A stretch of DNA of 64,000 nt, taken from contig NZ_AP026866.1 of NCBI RefSeq assembly GCF_042849255.1, forward strand, positions 4,464,001-4,528,000. Reading direction: 5' to 3'. Shown here in pieces: positions 51,360 through 60,577 of the stretch. The notes below the pieces were generated by a model that saw only the letters and a list, made by a program, of their open reading frames with translations, was not told the DNA's origin and did not search any database. Source of the stretch: Oceaniferula spumae. GTDB taxonomy: Bacteria; Verrucomicrobiota; Verrucomicrobiia; Verrucomicrobiales; Akkermansiaceae. The position numbers and the translations under genes are program-made. Numbering within the stretch: the stretch's first letter is position 1; each line of letters starts with the position of its first letter.

Positions 51360-52871
51360 TTACTTTTTAGGTGTTTTGGCAGTGGCACGCGAGGCAAAAA
51401 GGCTCGGCAGCTGCTGAGAGAGGGAGCTCACAGAAGTGTAGAAGAAGCCAGCTGGGAAAGGTAACAGCAGCACGGCAGCCACGTAGTTAGCGTTCAAGAC
51501 ATTATCCACAACCACAACGGTGAAGAATAGGCCGAAGGCGAGTTCAACGAACGGGGTGAGGGATTTGATGGCTTTGTAGCGGCTCTTCTTGAATGCGGCT
51601 TTTTCCTGCTTCTCGCTACCGTTGATCCCGTGTTTGGGAGTGCGTACGAAGCTGGTTTCGTGATTGAAGATGGCTTCCATGACGGCTTTGGCATTGTTCA
51701 CTGACATACCGATGCCGAGGGCAAGGAGCAGGGGCAGGTAAAGAATGTCTTTGAGCCAAGTAGTTGGTCGTAAGGCCTTCTGGCTCATGATGTAGAACAT
51801 CGCTACGGAGACGGAGCCGAAGAAGAAGATCGGGAAATTGAGCAGGTGCTCGGAAATTCCATTTTCGGCCAGCCAGCTGAGTTCGGAGTGCTGCTTGGGG
51901 TAAATGAGGAAGCAGAGAAGGAACAACAGAAGGTAGGCAAAGTTGGAAGTCAGGTGTGCTGTGGCTTCCATCTTGCAGAACAGAGGAGCTTTGCTTTTCC
52001 AGATATCGAGAAGGATTTTTTTGCAAACTTGGATGGAACCTTTGGTCCAGCGATGCTGCTGGCTCTTGAAGCCTTCCATGTCAACTGGGAGCTCGGCAGG
52101 TGTCGTGACGTTGTTGAGGAAGATGAACTTCCAGCCCTTAAGCTGGGCACGGTAGCTGAGGTCCATGTCCTCGGTGAGGGTGTCGTGTTCCCAGCCGCCA
52201 GCATCAGCGATGCAGGACTTGCGCCAGATTCCGGCGGTGCCATTGAAGGTGAAGAAACGGCCGCTGCGGTTACGTGCGGTTTGCTCAAGCTCGAGGTGGC
52301 CATCAAGGAACATGGCCTGAACGCGGGTCAGAGCATTGAAGGTGCGGTTGATGTGCTCCCAGCGGGTCTGGATCATGCCGATTTTTTCATCGGTGAAGTA
52401 GTGAATCGTCTTTTTCAGAACATCCGGCTTAGGCACGAAGTCGGCGTCGAGAATGAAAAGGTATTCGCCCTTGGCAGTTTCGGTGCCGTTTTCCAAGGCT
52501 CCGGCTTTGTAACCTGTGCGATCGGTGCGGTGAACGTGTTCGGCGTCAAATCCGCGCTCGATGAGTTTGGCGACCTCAGCTTTGCAGATCTCGGTGGTCT
52601 CATCCGTGGAGTCGTCGAGTACTTGGATCTGAAGCTTGTCCTTCGGGTAATCCATCGCAGAAACGGAGTCCAAAAGGCGCTCCATCACGTGCATTTCGTT
52701 GAAACATGGGAGCTGAACGGTCACCAATGGCAGTTCTTCAAACTGGCGAAGAGGTTCTGGCTGCTTGCGAGAATGCTTCAAATAAAGCGTCAGGATCATC
52801 AGGCGGTGAAAACCATAGCCAGAGAGTCCGATGAGAACGAGGAAGTAAGAAGAATACCAAAGCCAGTCCAT
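51360..52871 (-). CDS. Membrane-bound family 2 glycosyltransferase, cellulose-synthase-like
   Basis: Processive or single-step inner-membrane glycosyltransferase. 503 residues. N-terminal helix (about 4-26), GT2 catalytic domain with DDSTDET (about 87), LDADF (about 141), TEDMDLSYR, and QQHRW (the QxxRW motif, about 272), followed by about five C-terminal helices. Similar to glucomannan or ceramide glucosyltransferase-like proteins; the product sugar is unknown. No partner gene is adjacent, so a polysaccharide export pathway cannot be assigned. Confidence 0.88.
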   Translation of the reverse strand: MDWLWYSSYFLVLIGLSGYGFHRLMILTLYLKHSRKQPEPLRQFEELPLVTVQLPCFNEMHVMERLLDSVSAMDYPKDKLQIQVLDDSTDETTEICKAEVAKLIERGFDAEHVHRTDRTGYKAGALENGTETAKGEYLFILDADFVPKPDVLKKTIHYFTDEKIGMIQTRWEHINRTFNALTRVQAMFLDGHLELEQTARNRSGRFFTFNGTAGIWRKSCIADAGGWEHDTLTEDMDLSYRAQLKGWKFIFLNNVTTPAELPVDMEGFKSQQHRWTKGSIQVCKKILLDIWKSKAPLFCKMEATAHLTSNFAYLLLFLLCFLIYPKQHSELSWLAENGISEHLLNFPIFFFGSVSVAMFYIMSQKALRPTTWLKDILYLPLLLALGIGMSVNNAKAVMEAIFNHETSFVRTPKHGINGSEKQEKAAFKKSRYKAIKSLTPFVELAFGLFFTVVVVDNVLNANYVAAVLLLPFPAGFFYTSVSSLSQQLPSLFASRATAKTPKK

Positions 52872-53172
52872 GATGTTAGTGTGGGGTAATTGATTGTGAG
52901 AGAGTTATTGGTCAGCGAGTGCCGTGGCTGATCCAGTGAGTTAAACTGTCTCAGTGCGGCGGCGTATTACTTGGGTTACTGGGCGTTGTCAAGGATCGAT
53001 CGAGCCATGTTTTTGACCGGAAAGGTAGTGAATTTGCGATCTGACATATCGTTTGCCTGTAAAAAATCGGAGTATTTTTAGCCTCGATTCTAATGAAAGA
53101 CAGTGGTTTCCAGTCACAAAAAAAGAGGCAGCACATGCAGTGCCACCTCTTGAAGAATGATGGTTGCTAGGT
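52872..53172. other. AT-rich gap with one hairpin
   Basis: The only structure is the hairpin at 53123-53151 that ends the glycine-zipper gene. Short frames here are not convincing. Confidence 0.5.
53123..53151 (-). terminator. Terminator after the glycine-zipper gene
   Basis: AAGAGG (53123-53128) pairs with CCTCTT (53146-53151) with partly paired inner bases, and a minus-strand T run of seven follows. Confidence 0.75.
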
Positions 53173-53415
53173 TTAGTAACCTGCACGGCGCTCTTTGCCG
53201 CGGCCAACTGCGTAGCCAGTACCACCGCCAACAGCAGCACCGATCAGGGCACCTTCAGCAGCGTGGCCGGACTGGTTACCGATGATTGCGCCACCGAGGG
53301 CACCGATTCCTGCACCGACTGCAGCGTCATTGTGAGCAGGGCGAACGCCAGGACCGCAGCTTGAAAGAGAAATAGCGGAAGCAGCAACGGCTGTAAGAGT
53401 AAGTATTTTTTTCAT
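53173..53415 (-). CDS. Glycine-zipper lipoprotein
   Basis: An 80-residue protein starting MKKILTLTAVAAS with a lipoprotein signal (Leu-Ser-Ser-Cys, Cys20). The mature part is a glycine zipper (GAGIGALGGAIIGNQSG, then GALIGAAVGGGTGYAVG) of the Rick_17kDa/YMGG kind, which inserts in or lies under the outer membrane. The ATG at 53415 was chosen over the longer frame to 53484, which lacks a signal. Single gene with its own terminator. Confidence 0.87.
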   Translation of the reverse strand: MKKILTLTAVAASAISLSSCGPGVRPAHNDAAVGAGIGALGGAIIGNQSGHAAEGALIGAAVGGGTGYAVGRGKERRAGY

Positions 53416-53591
53416 AATGATTATTTGTATCAGTTGTTTGGGGTGAAGTAGGACGAAGTAAAAAATGCCCTCATTCCTACTCACTCTATGGTAGAGACGG
53501 AATTCCTCAAGAAGTATTCAAGAAAAGTTGGGTATTATACGCCCTCACGTGGTGATTGCGCCACGGTCATCTGGCGGCTACATTCCGACGC

Positions 53592-53918
53592 ATGGACTTC
53601 ACTGAGATCGACCGAGAGGACTTCCGCAATTTGCTGGGGGAAATAGGCAATGCTTTCATGCCCTTCGGCCGATTTGGTCCAGAGAAATTTCCACCGCGCG
53701 GCCTCCCGATCATGGACCTGCCGCCGGAATACTTGCACTGGTTCAAAGAGCGAGGATTCCCGAAAGGCAGGCTCGGCGAGCTGATGGCATCAGTTTGTGA
53801 AATCAAGGATGTCGGCATGGACAGCATCTTCGATCCCATGCGCCAGGCACGAGGCGGCAGAGTCAGTGTTAGAAAACGGAAAAACAAGCGTGGCGACTCC
53901 GTGGACTTTGGTGAGTAA
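53592..53918 (+). CDS. DUF3820-family protein with an insertion
   Basis: Small cytoplasmic protein of 108 residues, ATG at 53592. The family core is visible as MPFGRFGPEKFPPRGLPIMDLP, EYLHWFKERGFPKG and RLGELMASVCEIKDVGM. Between MPFG and the LP motif it has about seven more residues than the usual form. Function unknown in this family. Convergent with the thioredoxin gene, two bases apart. Confidence 0.85.
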   Translation: MDFTEIDREDFRNLLGEIGNAFMPFGRFGPEKFPPRGLPIMDLPPEYLHWFKERGFPKGRLGELMASVCEIKDVGMDSIFDPMRQARGGRVSVRKRKNKRGDSVDFGE

Positions 53919-53920
53919 GG

Positions 53921-55096
53921 TTACTCACCAGTCAAACCATCTAGATAACCAACAATGGCACGACGGAGTTCCACGGCATCGAACCGACCATTGTGGCGCC
54001 AAATGACTTTACCTCCCGGGGTGATGATCACGGTGTGAGGCAGGGCGCCGTTCCATTTTGCATCGATGGCTTCGGCCAAGTGGTCGAGGTTGTCGCCTGT
54101 GTAGATGTAGTTGTTTGATTTGCGGCCTTCTTTTTTCACGGAACCTATGGTGCGACGAGAAAGTGCCGCTTGCTGGGAAGTGAGGAATTTTTCCACTTTG
54201 GCACGATCCTTCACAGGGTCCGAGCTGATGGTGATGACTTCGACAGGGCGATTCTGGAACCGACGGTAGGTCTCGATCAATTCAGGGAACTCGGCGATGC
54301 ATGGGCCGCAGGTGGTGGACCAGAAGTTGATCACACGGAGTTTCTCGGTTTTGTTTGCTGCGAGAGATTTGGCCGTTTCTGTATCGAGATCTTCTAGTGT
54401 GACAGGCAGTGCCTTCCAGTTGGCGTTGTCCTCGGCCACTGCGTCTCGTTTCCATGACCACTTGGTGGAGCAGCCGAAGGGGCGAGTGGTCTCTGTTTTG
54501 ACCGGCTGGCCTGCTAACATGGCGTCGAGAGCTTCTCTAACATAGGGAGTTCCTTTGTTGGCTCGGCTGCGTCGGGCGTCGTCGATGCGGCCTTGATAGC
54601 GGAGCTTTCTTTCGGCATCGAAAACAAACACGTGAGGAGTGGACACCGCGCCGTAGGCTTTGGTCGCTTTTTGGGTTAATCCATCGTACAAATAGGCAAA
54701 TTTATAACCCTCTTCCTTGGCAACATTTTTCATATCTTCCAGAGAGTCTCCGTAAACGGAGTAGCCAAGTTCATCGAGTCGAAGTGCCTTGTCATCGTTG
54801 CCGGAGATGGCGACCACAGCCACGCCTTTGTCTTTGTAATCTTCATGGAGGGCGATCACTTTTCCTCGCGCTGCACGGGCGTCAGGGCAATGATTACAAG
54901 TGAAAACAAGCACCAGCGCCTTGGCTTCTGAGTAATCCTTGAGGGTGTAGTTTTTGCCATCCACACCGGGAAGCGAGAAGTCTGGCGCGTCCGCACCAAT
55001 GGCGAGAGTCTTAACGGGTTCCGGCTTGGCGATCAGCGAAGCTGATGTAGCGATGGCCATCAAAGGATAAACAGCGGAGAGTAATCTGAGTCTCAT
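53921..55096 (-). CDS. Double thioredoxin-like exported protein
   Basis: Periplasmic redox protein of 391 residues with signal peptide (about 1-23). The first domain (about 30-195) is AhpC/TSA-like with TCNHCPDA. The second (about 225-390) is TlpA-like with a CxxC active site in STTCGPCIAEFPEL and cis-Pro near LPHTV. Possible roles are cytochrome c maturation or disulfide/peroxide handling; the sequence does not decide. Divergent from the large cytochrome gene with 63 bases between the starts, so a shared control region is plausible. Confidence 0.87.
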   Translation of the reverse strand: MRLRLLSAVYPLMAIATSASLIAKPEPVKTLAIGADAPDFSLPGVDGKNYTLKDYSEAKALVLVFTCNHCPDARAARGKVIALHEDYKDKGVAVVAISGNDDKALRLDELGYSVYGDSLEDMKNVAKEEGYKFAYLYDGLTQKATKAYGAVSTPHVFVFDAERKLRYQGRIDDARRSRANKGTPYVREALDAMLAGQPVKTETTRPFGCSTKWSWKRDAVAEDNANWKALPVTLEDLDTETAKSLAANKTEKLRVINFWSTTCGPCIAEFPELIETYRRFQNRPVEVITISSDPVKDRAKVEKFLTSQQAALSRRTIGSVKKEGRKSNNYIYTGDNLDHLAEAIDAKWNGALPHTVIITPGGKVIWRHNGRFDAVELRRAIVGYLDGLTGE

Positions 55097-55159
55097 AAGT
55101 GAAGTATGCTGTCCAATTTTAGGCTGGCAAGAAAAGATCGTGTCTCACGTAATGCAGTC

Positions 55160-57625
55160 ATGTTCAAAACGAGCGCATTACTTTTCTTAACAGCATGCAC
55201 CCTCAATACATCTGTATTGGGTGATACAGACCCAGATGTAAAACTGGCCGAGGGCTTCCAACTGGAAAAAATCTATCAAGTCCCGAAAAAAACTCAGGGG
55301 TCATGGGTGTCCATGACAGTGGATGACCAAGGCCGACTCATCACATCGGATCAATACGGCGGACTTTTCCGGATCACTTTGAAACCTCTGAAAGTGGAGC
55401 CTCTTAAGGTGAAAATGGGTGGCGCACACGGTCTATTATGGTTCAAAGGAGCGCTCTACGCATCGGTTTCCGAGAATGCCGTCGTGGAGGGCGGGGTATA
55501 TAAAGTGACTGATAGCGATGGCGATGGTGAACTCGATCAAGTAGAGCTTTTCAAAGCGTTGCGTCGAGGTGGAGAGCACGGGCCGCATGGTCTGGTCGCG
55601 TCACCTGACGGAGAATGGATCTACGTGACAACTGGAAACCACAGCCCTCCGCCAGCTGACATCGATTACTACCATGGAGGTAAAAATTGGGCAGAAGACC
55701 ATTTGTTGCCACGTCAACCGGATGCACGTGGACATGCACGCACCATGATGGCTCCCGGCGGTTGGGTGGCGCGTTTTACTCCCGATGGAAAACGGTGGGA
55801 GCTCGTCAGTCAAGGATACCGCAATGCCTTTGGCCTGGCTTTCAATGAACACGGCCACCTGTTCACGTATGATTCGGATATGGAGTGGGATTTTGGAACG
55901 CCATGGTATCGTCCTACACGCATCTGCGAAGTTACCAGCGGCAGTGAGTATGGATGGCGCAATGGCACTGGCAAGTGGCCGGAGTATTATCTCGATAGCA
56001 AACCACCGGTGTTAGACATCGGCCCTGGCTCACCGACTGGAGTAGTCTCTGGACTTGGCGCCAAATTCCCTGAGCGATACCAGCGGGCGATTTATGCTCT
56101 CGATTGGACATTTGCCACGATCTACGCGATCCATCTTCAACCCAAGGGGGCGAGTTATGTGGCGGAAAAAGAGGAGTTTCTAACAAGCACCGGCTTGCCT
56201 GTCACTGATGCTGTGATCGGCCACGATGGAGCCATGTATTTTCTGGCCGGAGGACGCAGAACGGAGTCAGCGCTGTATCGCGTTTCTTATACTGGAAATG
56301 ATTCAGTGGCTCCGGTGAAACCGAGCAAGGCCCCAGCTGGATTTGCTCTCCGTGATCAACTCGTTGGGCAGAAAGACCTGGCTGTAATTTGGTCGGCACT
56401 CGGTCATGACGATCGGGCTGTTCGATACGCGGCTCGTGTCGCATTGGAACACCTGCCGATCTCTCAATGGCAGGAAAAAGTAACAGCGGAAAAAAATCCA
56501 CGCACACTCTGTCAGGTCGCCGTAGCGGTCGCACACCAAGGAGAGAAGTCAGACGCTCATCGTATGTTGGAACAGCTTGCTGCCTTGGATTTTCCCAAGC
56601 TCAACACGGAAGGTAAGTTGGAGTTGCTTCGTGCCGAGGCCCTGTTGATTTCCAGACATGGCAAGGGAGATGCCGATTTGATAGCTCAGTTAGATGCACA
56701 TTTCCCTGATGAGGATGAATCTGTGAACCGTGAACTCTGCCGGATTTTGAGCTATCTGCAATCACCAACGGTTGTGGCCAAGACTCTCAGCTTGATGGCC
56801 GAGGAGAAAAAGGAAACTCCTCCAGATTGGGCTGTGCTGGCTAGCCGGAATGCTCGCTACGGTAAGGATGTCATTGGAATGCTAAGCAATTTCCCGTCGG
56901 CGCAAAACATGCACTACGCCTACTGCCTACGGGTGGTGAAAGCTCCATGGACCGAGGAACAACGACGCCAGTATTTCACATGGTTCAGTCTCGCCGAACA
57001 GAAAAGCGGCGGCATGAGCTACAAGGGCTTCATCAAAAACATCCGCAAAGATGCGCTTACCAATGCCACAGAAGCAGAGCGGAAGAAGATCGCCGCCTGG
57101 AAGCTCGGAGTTGTTCATGACCCATTCAAAGACCTGCCACCCGTCAAGGGCCCTGGCAAAAATTGGAGTGTGGCCAATGTTGCTGGGATCAAAGACCTCG
57201 ACAAAGCTGATTTGAAAAATGGCGAACGCATGTTCCGCGCCACTCTCTGTGCCGCATGTCATAGCGTCGGAGGACAGGGGGGCTCTGCTGGCCCGGACTT
57301 GAGCCACGCGGCTGGTCGATTCCAACTCAAGGATTTCGCCGAGGCGATTATCATGCCGGACAAAACGATTTCTGATCAATATGAGTTCAGCCTGATCACC
57401 AAGCGAGACGGAACATTTGTCACCGGCAAGGTGCTAGATGAAAAAGATGAGATTCTAATCATCGCAACCAATGCCTTTGATTTCTCCAAGACAATTGAGG
57501 TGGCCAGGACCGATATCAAATCCATCGTTCCCTCGCCAGTTTCCCCGATGCCTCCAGCATTGATCAATCGCCTCAATAAAGAGGAACTCCGAGACCTGAT
57601 GGGCTATTTGATGAATTTGAAATAG
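55160..57625 (+). CDS. Exported heme-binding dehydrogenase-like protein, PVC type
   Basis: Large periplasmic protein of 821 residues with signal peptide (about 1-20, MFKTSALLFLTACTLNTSV), starting at ATG 55160. An N-terminal beta-propeller related to sugar dehydrogenases spans about 25-400 (LAEGFQLEKIYQVP; GPHGLVASPDGEWIYVTTGNH). Helical repeats follow. The C-terminal cytochrome domain has Cys-Ala-Ala-Cys-His (about 695-699) and the tail type annotated as Pirellula/Verrucomicrobium heme-binding domain (MPPALINRLNKEELRDLMGYL). Substrate unknown; sugars or alcohols are typical guesses. Family presence points to the PVC superphylum. Confidence 0.9.
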   Translation: MFKTSALLFLTACTLNTSVLGDTDPDVKLAEGFQLEKIYQVPKKTQGSWVSMTVDDQGRLITSDQYGGLFRITLKPLKVEPLKVKMGGAHGLLWFKGALYASVSENAVVEGGVYKVTDSDGDGELDQVELFKALRRGGEHGPHGLVASPDGEWIYVTTGNHSPPPADIDYYHGGKNWAEDHLLPRQPDARGHARTMMAPGGWVARFTPDGKRWELVSQGYRNAFGLAFNEHGHLFTYDSDMEWDFGTPWYRPTRICEVTSGSEYGWRNGTGKWPEYYLDSKPPVLDIGPGSPTGVVSGLGAKFPERYQRAIYALDWTFATIYAIHLQPKGASYVAEKEEFLTSTGLPVTDAVIGHDGAMYFLAGGRRTESALYRVSYTGNDSVAPVKPSKAPAGFALRDQLVGQKDLAVIWSALGHDDRAVRYAARVALEHLPISQWQEKVTAEKNPRTLCQVAVAVAHQGEKSDAHRMLEQLAALDFPKLNTEGKLELLRAEALLISRHGKGDADLIAQLDAHFPDEDESVNRELCRILSYLQSPTVVAKTLSLMAEEKKETPPDWAVLASRNARYGKDVIGMLSNFPSAQNMHYAYCLRVVKAPWTEEQRRQYFTWFSLAEQKSGGMSYKGFIKNIRKDALTNATEAERKKIAAWKLGVVHDPFKDLPPVKGPGKNWSVANVAGIKDLDKADLKNGERMFRATLCAACHSVGGQGGSAGPDLSHAAGRFQLKDFAEAIIMPDKTISDQYEFSLITKRDGTFVTGKVLDEKDEILIIATNAFDFSKTIEVARTDIKSIVPSPVSPMPPALINRLNKEELRDLMGYLMNLK

Positions 57626-57644
57626 CGAGGGGAGTGAAAACAGA

Positions 57645-57676
57645 AAACCCTCGCGGCCAGATAGCAGCGAGGGTTT
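57645..57676. terminator. Bidirectional terminator
   Basis: AAACCCTCGC (57645-57654) pairs with GCGAGGGTTT (57667-57676); T-rich sequence follows on the plus strand (six T at 57683-57688) and A-rich sequence precedes it, so both the cytochrome gene and the opposing PEP-CTERM gene can end here. Confidence 0.8.
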
Positions 57677-57699
57677 GAGTGATTTTTTGAATAGTCGGC

Positions 57700-58713
57700 T
57701 TATTTGCGACGGCGAAGAGCCAATGCAATCCCGGCGAGCCCTAATAGAGCTGAGCTGGAAGGTTCAGGAACGATGGTAATGGAACCAGTGCCGGTATAGG
57801 TTCCTCCAAAGCCAAGGTTGGTCAGATCATCTGCGCCATAGGTTCCGGGGCCAACATTATTACCGGCAATAACCAGCGAACCGATTTAGGATGCTGAGTC
57901 CGCTAAATCGAGACTGCCGTCCACTATATCGAGGCTGGCGGAGCTATTGGTCCACGCATTGTTCAGAACCAGAGTGGAGCTACTTTCATTGAGCGTGATG
58001 CCTAGCAAACTATCAAGACTACCAGTGGCGCCTGCAACCAGGCGGCTGCGAGTATTTAGAACAAGGGCGCCTATACCCAGAGCATTGGCTGCATTGGCGT
58101 TGAGTGAGCCAACCCCTGAATCGATGGAGTTGATCGACCAGTCTCCAGAAAAACCAACATTATCACTCGTAATGTTGAGGTTCTGAATATCGCCAGCATC
58201 ATTGCCACCGTTCGAGAGAAATTGAAGATCGCTCGAACCTGAAATCGGGCCATTCAAATTGATATTCATACTGAACTGCTCGCCTCCATCACCGATGCGG
58301 ATTTGGCTATCAGCCATTACGTCCAAGCCGCTGTTGAGGTTCATCACGCGGGAATACTGATTGGACGATCTGAAATGTAGTTGGCCGCCATTAAGTCCCA
58401 AGTTATTGACTGTGATATTGGATATGTTGTCAGGATCGCCGCCCACCGGGTTACCTGTAAATCTGAGGAATCCGGAATTGATCGTGACACTGTCTCCAGC
58501 CAGACCGTAGGTGCCTCCACCTGCATGTTCCACATTGTTCTCAATGATATAGTCCTCACCGTTCACTGGCGCAGCACCGCCGGTCCATGTGGCTCCGTTC
58601 GTGTAGTTTCCGTTTGCTGTGGATGAGATAGCTCCTTGCGCAACTCCAGTTAGCATAACTCCTGTAAGCAGCAGGGCTGAATTAAGTGATATTTTCTTTG
58701 AGATTAAGGTCAT
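57700..58713 (-). pseudogene. PEP-CTERM surface protein interrupted by an in-frame stop
   Basis: Secreted repeat-type protein with signal peptide (MTLISKKISLNSALLLTGVM...) and a beta-rich Gly/Asn/Ser body (TNGATWTGGAAPVNGEDY), similar to autotransporter-like PEP-CTERM proteins. The open frame stops at TAA (57886-57888). In the same frame downstream the codons read on as IGSLVIAGNNVGPGTYGADD through VPEPSSSALLGLAGIALALRRRK to a stop at 57700-57702, a complete PEP-CTERM sorting signal. So the gene is broken by one nonsense codon, or a read-through or sequencing error is involved. TTG 58749 and ATG 58725 are other possible starts. Confidence 0.88.
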
Positions 58714-58853
58714 TGGCTGATGCATGGCGTGGAGTGCATAGTAAATCAATAACTATACAGATCTCGGTAAATATAACGATGGATCGTGAAAAGAAACGAT
58801 GCGAGAGGCTGATCTGTTCTTCAGTTCTCCATTGCCCTATCTTTATCCACTAG

Positions 58854-58888
58854 AAAGCCTCTCTGCCAAGAATTGGCAGAGAGGCTTT
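58854..58888 (-). terminator. Perfect 16-base-pair hairpin after the ClpP-like gene
   Basis: 58854-58869 pairs with 58873-58888 without mismatch over a 3-base loop. It lies 22 bases past the stop of the ClpP-like gene. The T tail is short, but a stem of this strength should end or protect the transcript. Confidence 0.75.
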
Positions 58889-58909
58889 GGAGAGATGAAT
58901 CTGAAAGGG

Positions 58910-60127
58910 CTACTTCATGCGATAATAGCCATCGCGGTTGTAGAGGAAATAGCAGTCTTTGGGGGTCAGTCGTGGAAGGTAGACACAGGGTTTGCCTTTT
59001 TCATCGACGGTTTCTTTGAGGCCGTTTGCCATCGCTGTGGGGGCGGGGGCTTTTTGTGCATCTGGATTTTTCAGCAGGGAAGTCTCGTGGATGCGATCTA
59101 CAATGTGGTCGACCCACTTCAGTTTCTGAGCCTCGGTGCCGAACTCTGTCCAGTCGCCTGAGGTCGTCTTGGCATACATCTTCTGGATAAATTCTTCGGT
59201 GCTGATGCCCATTTTCTTAGCGATCGGGCCGGCGAGGCGTTTCCACCACTGCTGGGACTCCTCATAGAATTCCTTTTGCTGAGTCAGGTTCAAATTGGCG
59301 AACATGATGGTCGAGCTGATCTGGTGGTGCAGGATCACGGAGTTCGGGTAGGCGTATGATTTTTCTGCCAAGGTGCAGATGGAGGCTGCCATCGAGGCGG
59401 CGAACGACTTCACCACCACGTAGACCGGGGCATTGCTGCCTTCCATTGACTTAAGGATACGGTATCCGGCCATGACTGATCCTCCAGGGGAGGAGTCGAT
59501 GACGATGAAGATCGGTTGCTTGGAATCCTTGTTGTTGAAATAATTGATCCGCGCAGTGATGTGATCAGCGGTGGCCATGGTGACGGGGCCGTTCATGGAG
59601 ATGCGGCGATCAGAAATCACCAGAGTGCCGTCATCCTTGAGTGGATTTTCCAAGTAGACCGGCTTGGCGTTGGCGTATTCATCGCGTTTTTTCTGTGCTT
59701 CCAATGCTGCAATCTCGCCCTCAAGCTTGGTGGTTTTCATGCCCCATTCGGCTTGTAAGATTTTTAATTCATTTTGAGCGTGAGCAGCCTCTTGCTTGGA
59801 AAGCTCTGCGGCCTCAGAAAGTGCCTTTTGTTTGAGGTGAAACTCAGTGTCAGCTGCTTCGGTGGCTTTCTGTTTTTTCAGTTGGGCCAGTGCCAGCTCT
59901 TCGGCCAGGGCTTCTTTCTCCAGCTTGAGCCTGGCTACGCGAGCTCGGATCTCGGTGAGTTCTTTTTTGAGCTTTTCCGCCTGCAGGGCATTTTCCGCAA
60001 CGAGTTTGGTCTGTTCGGTTTCAACCGCCTTGACGGCTGGTGGGGTGGGGGCTTTGGCAGTTTCTTGGGCAAAAGAGGTGCCACAGAGCGAGGCTAGGCA
60101 GGCAGTGGTGAGTATAGAATGTTTCAT
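58910..60127 (-). CDS. Exported coiled-coil ClpP-like serine protease
   Basis: A 405-residue protein from ATG 60127 with signal peptide (about 1-20, ending Thr-Ser-Phe-Ala). Residues about 35-150 are a long coiled-coil rich in Glu, Lys, Ala and Leu. The ClpP-fold domain follows (about 160-360): oxyanion region DSSPGGSVMAG, nucleophile Ser245 in SFAASMAASI and His268 in ILHHQIS. ClpP is normally cytoplasmic and works with ATPases; this one would sit in the periplasm or outer envelope, more like SppA or other exported ClpP-like proteases. Target unknown. The longer frame to 60178 lacks a signal at its start. Confidence 0.85.
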   Translation of the reverse strand: MKHSILTTACLASLCGTSFAQETAKAPTPPAVKAVETEQTKLVAENALQAEKLKKELTEIRARVARLKLEKEALAEELALAQLKKQKATEAADTEFHLKQKALSEAAELSKQEAAHAQNELKILQAEWGMKTTKLEGEIAALEAQKKRDEYANAKPVYLENPLKDDGTLVISDRRISMNGPVTMATADHITARINYFNNKDSKQPIFIVIDSSPGGSVMAGYRILKSMEGSNAPVYVVVKSFAASMAASICTLAEKSYAYPNSVILHHQISSTIMFANLNLTQQKEFYEESQQWWKRLAGPIAKKMGISTEEFIQKMYAKTTSGDWTEFGTEAQKLKWVDHIVDRIHETSLLKNPDAQKAPAPTAMANGLKETVDEKGKPCVYLPRLTPKDCYFLYNRDGYYRMK

Positions 60128-60274
60128 AGGAGCGGATTCAATGACCGAGGACGATACGTGCGCCGTTCCGGAAAACAATCAGGATTTTCCAAAATTCAGA
60201 TTTGCATCCCAGTCCTCACGGGCTTGAGACAAACCGATCAAGCGCCTGTCGCTCAGCAAATATCCGTACAAGAA

Positions 60275-60313
60275 AAAAGCCGCAGAACGGGGGGGACCCT
60301 TTCTACGGCTTTT
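60275..60313 (-). terminator. Second hairpin downstream of purB
   Basis: AAAAGCCGCAGAA (60275-60287) pairs, with one mismatch, with TTCTACGGCTTTT (60301-60313). Minus-strand T6 follows. It may be a back-up terminator for purB. Confidence 0.65.
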
Positions 60314-60523
60314 CCGAGATTACAACTTCAACACGCTGATAACGAAATCAAAGCTGACATCTGCAATTCACCCTTACATGAATAAGAACGACGCTTTCAC
60401 GCTGCTCTCGTAATACATAGACCGCCCACTCTCGAAAACGTTCGAAGAAAAGTGAGAAAAAATGCCAAATAATGAGGGTTACATCATTACTCGCTAATGA
60501 TGAGTGTTTTACATGGATGAAAA

Positions 60524-60556
60524 AGATCGGTCTGATCCTGCAGATCCGACCGATCT
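60524..60556 (-). terminator. Terminator after purB
   Basis: AGATCGGTCTGATC (60524-60537) pairs with GATCCGACCGATCT (60543-60556) with one mismatch; TTT follows on the minus strand. It lies 22 bases past the purB stop. Confidence 0.75.
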
Positions 60557-60577
60557 CCACAAAAACTGCCAAAAAAT

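Larger units (their letters stand above)
60128..60577. other. Gap between purB and the ClpP-like gene with two hairpins
   Basis: A 450-base gap. It holds the purB terminator at 60524-60556 and a second hairpin at 60275-60313, also with a minus-strand T tail. No gene is supported between them. The promoter of the ClpP-like gene must lie between 60128 and about 60270. Confidence 0.5.

Noticed and set aside
51846..52889. 347-codon plus-strand open frame
   Set aside because: Fully antisense to the family 2 glycosyltransferase with its DxD and QxxRW motifs; no domain seen.
53416..53591. Leader or attenuator between the glycine-zipper and DUF3820 genes
   Set aside because: Only weak, interrupted complementarity; no stem that stands out.
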